Positions 60,240 to 64,000 of a stretch of 64,000 bases of DNA are shown one piece after another; position 1 is the first letter of the stretch, and every line of letters starts with the position of its first letter. The stretch spans positions 1,612,001 through 1,676,000 of the forward strand of contig NZ_CP141615.1 of NCBI RefSeq assembly GCF_035593305.1, read 5' to 3'. The position numbers were made by a program, and so were the translations under genes. The notes under the pieces were generated by a model that did no database searches, was not told where the DNA came from, and was given only the letters and a program-made list of their open reading frames with translations. The stretch is from Limnochorda sp. L945t (GTDB lineage: Bacteria > Bacillota > Limnochordia > Limnochordales > Geochordaceae).

Positions 60240-60427
60240 GGCCCCACCCTCCTTCGTACATTCGCCTTCCGGCCCACCCAGCAACCGGTTTGACGGCAAG
60301 CAACGGGAGACGAACCGTCTCGCTTACTACGGTGAGGGGGAATGGCTCTCGCGCACCAGGGGCAAACGCCCCTACACCGGCAGTATTTCCTTCCCGCCGC
60401 GGGCCGGGCTCCACCCCAGTGCTCGGC

Positions 60428-60787
60428 TCACGAGGAGCCCCTGTCCGGGTGCGGAATCACGCAGATGAAGCGTAGCTTGCCCGAGCCGGTGTTACGCATC
60501 TGGTGGGGCTGGTCGGGGGGCACGTAGATGACGGATCCCGGGCCGAGCACCTGCTCGGAACGCCCGTCTCCCACCGTCCCCTCTCCCTCGAGGACGTACA
60601 TCTCCTGCTCGTACCAGTGGTGGTGCAGCGGGATCTCGCCGCCCGGCTCCACCTCGAACACCCGCATGGCGTAACGGGGCGCGCCGTCGCGGCGGCTGAT
60701 CACCCAGCGCAGGCGCACGCCCTGCCCCATTGGCGCCGTCTCCATCGGGACGTCCGTCTCGTGCACCACTCGGATGCCCACGTCCAT
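60428..60787 (-). CDS. Small cupin-domain protein
   Basis: A 119-aa single-domain cupin. Motif 1 is GGEIPLHHHWYEQEMYVLEG EG (His-x-His...Glu), motif 2 is GSVIYVPPDQPHQMRNTG. These give the three-His/one-Glu metal site. ATG 60787 has GGAGGG at 8 nt. It may act as a metal-dependent isomerase/dioxygenase or ligand sensor; its role is unknown. Genes on both sides read the same way with separate spacers. Confidence 0.85.
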   Translation of the reverse strand: MDVGIRVVHETDVPMETAPMGQGVRLRWVISRRDGAPRYAMRVFEVEPGGEIPLHHHWYEQEMYVLEGEGTVGDGRSEQVLGPGSVIYVPPDQPHQMRNTGSGKLRFICVIPHPDRGSS

Positions 60788-60898
60788 GCTGTAGTCCCTC
60801 CGTCCACCCACGCGTCGCCACGGCAGTTGGGTGCATCCAGCATAACACCGCCCCGCACTCGCCGCCATGAGCATGGTCACCGACGAGGCAAGCCCGAG

Positions 60899-62434
60899 CT
60901 ATTCGCCGGCCATCTTCTGTCTCGAGTCGTTCCCTCTCTCCCACTCCGTGGCTTCCTGCGCCAGCCGGCGGGAGGCCTGCTCGAGGCGGTCGAGGCGCTC
61001 CTCCCGCCAGCGCCGCCCTGCGGCAATCTCCTCGGCGAGTTCGTCGAGGCCGGCAGCTACCTCGCCCGGGGCGGGACCACCCAGGGTGCGCCGGACCTCC
61101 ACGAAATGCACGGGATCCAGCGCCTCTTCCAGCGCCGCCGGCGAGAGAGCCACGGAACGGCCGAGCTCGTGGCGGGCAGCCTCATCGAGGAGTGCGGGAC
61201 TCCATCGGTGTGGAGCAAGCTCGCGCTCCCTCGCCAGTTTCACCAGGCGGCTCACCACGCCGTGCGCCTGGCGAAACGAAAGCCCGGCTTCGCGCACGAG
61301 GGTATCCGCCAGCTCGGTCACCGTGCTCATGCCTTCCCGCGCCCGCCGCCGCAGGACCTCTACGTCGACGTCCAGGCTGGAGACCGCCCGGGCGAGCAGC
61401 TCGGTGGCCTCGCCCAGGAGCTGCTCCGCCTCGTGCCACACCGGCTGGAGGTTATCCTCCGTGTCGTTGATGTCGGCGAATGACACGTTGGCGTGAAGCG
61501 CACACGCCTGCTGGAAGAGGCCCGGCACGCGGCCCAGCCGGGAGCGGATGTGCTCCAGCACTACCGGGTTGCGCTTGTTGGGCATGATGCTGCTCACCTG
61601 TACGAACGCGTCGGCCAGCCGCACCCCGGCGACCTCGTTGGCGGCCCAAAAGGTGAGGTCCGCCGTGAACCGGCTCAGCGTCCCGGCGAGCGTCGAGCAC
61701 TCGGCCAGCAACGGCATCACGTAGTCTGTCGAGGCGACGGCGTCGTAAGCGTTTCGCACCAGGCCGTCGAAGCCGAGCAGCTCTGCCAGGAGCCGCCGGT
61801 CGATGTAAAACCCGCTGGTGGTGAAGGCTGCGGCTCCCAGGGGCGAGGCGTTGACCTCCGGCCACGTGGACTCGAGCCGGCGGCGCGACCGCTCGACGTT
61901 GGCCAGCACGGCGGCCAGGTAGTGGGCCATGGTGGTCGGCTGGGCCTGCTGGCCGTGGGTATAGCCCGGCATCACCGTGTGCAGGTGCGCCCGGGCCTGA
62001 GCCAACAGCGCCTGTGCGAGCCCCTCCATCCGCTGGTGCAAGTCCAGGAGCGAGCGGCGCAAGTCCATGCGGTAGAGCGTCACGTCGATGTCGTTGCGAC
62101 TGCGGGCGAGATGGAGGTTGTCGGCCACCTCGCCCACCTCCTGGCGCAGGCGTTGCTCGATGGCGAAGAAGAGATCCTCCACGTCTCCCCGGTACGGCTC
62201 CTGCTCGAGCGAGCTCTTCTCGACCCGGTCAAGTCCTGCCGCAATCCGGCCTGCTTGGGATGGAGAGAGCCACCCGGCCCGCACCAGCGCCACCAGGTGC
62301 GCCCGCTCCAGCTCGAAGAAGAACGTCCAGTACCGCCGCTGCCAGTGTTCGTAGCCCGGCCGCAGCACGTAGGCGACGTAGGCCTCGTCCCACGAGGGCT
62401 CCCGCCGGCGGGCTCCTTCGCCCTGCTCCCTCAC
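60899..62434 (-). CDS. argH: Argininosuccinate lyase family enzyme
   Basis: A 511-aa fumarase/aspartase-superfamily lyase. The signature is VSSIMPNKRNPVVLEHIR; LHLARSRNDIDVTLYRMDLR and MPGYTHGQQAQPTTMAHYL give the catalytic His and substrate-binding segments. Length is somewhat above ArgH (~460-480 aa). No argG or other arginine gene is nearby; instead it ends 6 bp after a sugar ABC permease gene, so it may be an ArgH2-like enzyme acting in a catabolic operon. ArgH activity is the default, not proven, call. Confidence 0.82.
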   Translation of the reverse strand: MREQGEGARRREPSWDEAYVAYVLRPGYEHWQRRYWTFFFELERAHLVALVRAGWLSPSQAGRIAAGLDRVEKSSLEQEPYRGDVEDLFFAIEQRLRQEVGEVADNLHLARSRNDIDVTLYRMDLRRSLLDLHQRMEGLAQALLAQARAHLHTVMPGYTHGQQAQPTTMAHYLAAVLANVERSRRRLESTWPEVNASPLGAAAFTTSGFYIDRRLLAELLGFDGLVRNAYDAVASTDYVMPLLAECSTLAGTLSRFTADLTFWAANEVAGVRLADAFVQVSSIMPNKRNPVVLEHIRSRLGRVPGLFQQACALHANVSFADINDTEDNLQPVWHEAEQLLGEATELLARAVSSLDVDVEVLRRRAREGMSTVTELADTLVREAGLSFRQAHGVVSRLVKLARERELAPHRWSPALLDEAARHELGRSVALSPAALEEALDPVHFVEVRRTLGGPAPGEVAAGLDELAEEIAAGRRWREERLDRLEQASRRLAQEATEWERGNDSRQKMAGE

Positions 62435-62440
62435 GCCCTG

Positions 62441-63262
62441 TCACCCTTTCACCCCGGTCAGCACGACGCCCTCGATGATCTGTCGCTGGAAGATCCCGAA
62501 GACCACGATGACCGGTACGATGGCGAGACCGGAAGCCGCCATGATGAGGTTCCACGCCGATCCTGCCTCTCCGGAGAAAAGCGCCATGCCGACCGGTAGC
62601 GTGCGCATGGCATCGGACTGGATGATGATGAGCGGCCACAAGAAGGCGTTCCAGTTGCCCAGGAAGGTCAGGATGGCGAGCGCCGACATGGCCGGGCGCA
62701 CCAGGGGAAGTGCGATCCGGCGGAACAGGCCGAACTCCGATACCCCGTCGATGCGGCCCGCATCCAACAGGTCGTCCGGCAACGTCTCGAAAAACTGGCG
62801 CATGAGGAATACCCCGAAGGCGCTCATCAACCCTGGAAAGGCGATGCCCCAGTAAGTGTCCACCCACCCTCGCTCGCTGGAGGTGACGAACCATGGGATG
62901 ACCAGCATCTCCGTCGGGATCATGAGCGTGGACAGGATGAGGACGAAGACGAGGTCTCGCCCGGGAAACCGGAGTTTCGCCAGCGTATAGCCCACCAGCG
63001 AGTCGAAGAAGAGCACGCTTGCGGTGGTGGCGGTGGCCACGACGAGGCTGTTGAGGTACCAGCGCGGAAAGCGGGTGGCGGTCAGGACCTGGAGGTAGTT
63101 GTCCAGCGTCGGCCGGCTGGGCCAGAAGCTCAAGGCGAAAATCTCGTCGAACGGCTTGAAGGACGTGATCAGCATCCAGAAAAACGGGAACAACACCACC
63201 ACGCCGCCGAGCGTGAGTACGGCGTACGCCGCCGCGCAGACGAGCCTTCGACGCACTCGCAT
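62441..63262 (-). CDS. Carbohydrate ABC transporter permease (MalG type)
   Basis: A 273-aa inner-membrane permease with six hydrophobic segments. The EAA loop is DDLLDAGRIDGVSEFGLFRR IALPLVRPAM. The N-terminal VLFPFFWMLITSFKPFDEI and the C-terminus FQRQIIEGVVLTGVKG are typical of MalG/CUT1 permeases. It starts 4 nt after its partner gene and is followed at 6 bp by the lyase gene, all one operon. Confidence 0.92.
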   Translation of the reverse strand: MRVRRRLVCAAAYAVLTLGGVVVLFPFFWMLITSFKPFDEIFALSFWPSRPTLDNYLQVLTATRFPRWYLNSLVVATATTASVLFFDSLVGYTLAKLRFPGRDLVFVLILSTLMIPTEMLVIPWFVTSSERGWVDTYWGIAFPGLMSAFGVFLMRQFFETLPDDLLDAGRIDGVSEFGLFRRIALPLVRPAMSALAILTFLGNWNAFLWPLIIIQSDAMRTLPVGMALFSGEAGSAWNLIMAASGLAIVPVIVVFGIFQRQIIEGVVLTGVKG

Positions 63263-63265
63263 GGC

Positions 63266-64000
63266 TCAGTACTCGACCCTTCTGGACAGGAATCGAAGCT
63301 GCAGCAACGCAACCGCCATCATGACGGCGAAGAGCACCACCGTGGCAGCCGCCGCCTGCCCCATGCGGAAACGCTGGAAGGCGACCTGGTAAATGTACAG
63401 CGCCACCGTGAGGGTGCTGTCGAGCGGCCCGCCCTGGTCGAGGAAGTTGAGGTTGACCACCTGGGCGAAGAGCTGCAGGTACTGGAGCGTACCGATGACG
63501 ACGGAGAAGACGATGGTGGGGTTGAGCAGCGGGAGCGTGATGTGCCGGAAGAGCCGCCACGGCCCCGCCCCGTCCATGCCGGCAGCCTCGTAGTAAACGC
63601 GCGGGATGGACTGCAGGCCGGCCAGGAAGATCACGACTTGAAAGCCAAGGTTCTGCCAGACCACCATCGCCACCACCGCGTACAGGGCTTGCTCCGGGCT
63701 GTTGAGAAAAGGCTGCGGGGGAAGCCCCAGGAGGTCCAGGACGCCGTTGACGGCTCCGAAGTTAGGGGAGTAAAGCCACTGCCAGACCCATGCCGCCGCT
63801 ACCACCGGCGTGACGTAAGGGACGAAGTACACGGCTCGCAGGAGCCCGCGTAGCCAGCGCACCTGCTCCAGCAACATGGCGAGCGCGAGCCCCAGCGCGA
63901 GCTGCAGCGGCACGCCCACCACCGTGTACTGAAGCGTGTTGAGCAGGGCGCGGGCAAATCGAGGATCTGCGGCGAGTTCACGGAAGTTGGCCGCCCCCAC
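63266..64000 (-). CDS. Carbohydrate ABC transporter permease (MalF type), partial
   Basis: The right edge cuts this gene; 244 codons to the end are visible. ALLNTLQYTVVGVPLQLALG, VYYEAAGMDGAGPWRLFRHI TLPLLNP (EAA loop) and GGPLDSTLTVALYIYQVAF identify a CUT1-type permease. The first transmembrane segment(s) lie beyond 64000. The substrate-binding protein is probably further right. Confidence 0.9.
   Translation of the reverse strand: MGAANFRELAADPRFARALLNTLQYTVVGVPLQLALGLALAMLLEQVRWLRGLLRAVYFVPYVTPVVAAAWVWQWLYSPNFGAVNGVLDLLGLPPQPFLNSPEQALYAVVAMVVWQNLGFQVVIFLAGLQSIPRVYYEAAGMDGAGPWRLFRHITLPLLNPTIVFSVVIGTLQYLQLFAQVVNLNFLDQGGPLDSTLTVALYIYQVAFQRFRMGQAAAATVVLFAVMMAVALLQLRFLSRRVEY

Overview
This window comes from a GC-rich bacterial chromosome. 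Strong Shine-Dalgarno sites (AAGGAGG, GGAGGT), frequent GTG and TTG starts, TTGNNN/TATNNT promoters, carbohydrate ABC permeases, a SEC-C/DUF1841 protein and SpoVT/AbrB-type antitoxins suggest a high-GC Bacillota lineage such as the Limnochordia/Thermaerobacter/Symbiobacteriia type. That placement is an inference; no rRNA or other marker gene lies in the window. No tRNA, rRNA or CRISPR array was seen.

Layout. (1) 1-7.6 kb: a DNA glycosylase-like Fe-S protein, a broken SF1 helicase, a DUF3800 protein, a secreted barrel-like protein, a truncated dipeptide-type ABC permease pair interrupted by an IS3-type fragment, and a BtuF-like binding protein behind a broken Dph6-like gene. (2) 7.8-18.2 kb: a coherent exopolysaccharide (Wzx/Wzy-type) locus with an initiating glycosylphosphotransferase, five GT4-like glycosyltransferases, an O-antigen-ligase-like polymerase and a convergent flippase. 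The polymer is probably started on undecaprenyl phosphate by the 15270-16784 product, extended by the GT4 enzymes, flipped by the 7832 product and polymerised by the 10313 product. (3) 18.3-55.5 kb: an accessory region full of dispersed, repeated and decayed modules. It holds RelBE, AbrB/RelE, VapBC, RHH/PIN, BrnTA, HepT/MntA and Panacea-type toxin-antitoxin loci, Uma2 remnants, IS3 and IS21-like remnants, and pieces of metabolic genes (luciferase-like oxidoreductase, polysaccharide deacetylase, proline racemase, helicases). Intact genes sit among them: two HExxH peptidases, a metallophosphoesterase, a UDG-like protein, a nuclease/PIN pair, a cytochrome P450, a DinB protein and a GNAT protein. 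(4) 55.6-64 kb: housekeeping and metabolic genes, namely MurJ, a SEC-C protein, a five-heme cytochrome c, a cupin, an argininosuccinate-lyase-family enzyme and two sugar ABC permeases running off the right edge.

Most distinctive: an apparently intact Panacea toxin-antitoxin operon with a palindromic operator (33.4-34.9 kb); a promoter-driven two-gene operon of a PD-(D/E)XK-like protein and a PIN-like protein (45.2-46.3 kb); an L,D-transpeptidase domain in which TGA replaces the catalytic Cys codon, followed by a perfect hairpin at selenocysteine-element distance (50.6 kb); a paralogous family of HTH plus coiled-coil proteins (46.4 and 52.4 kb); and evidence that whole TA modules have been copied within the region and then eroded by short deletions.
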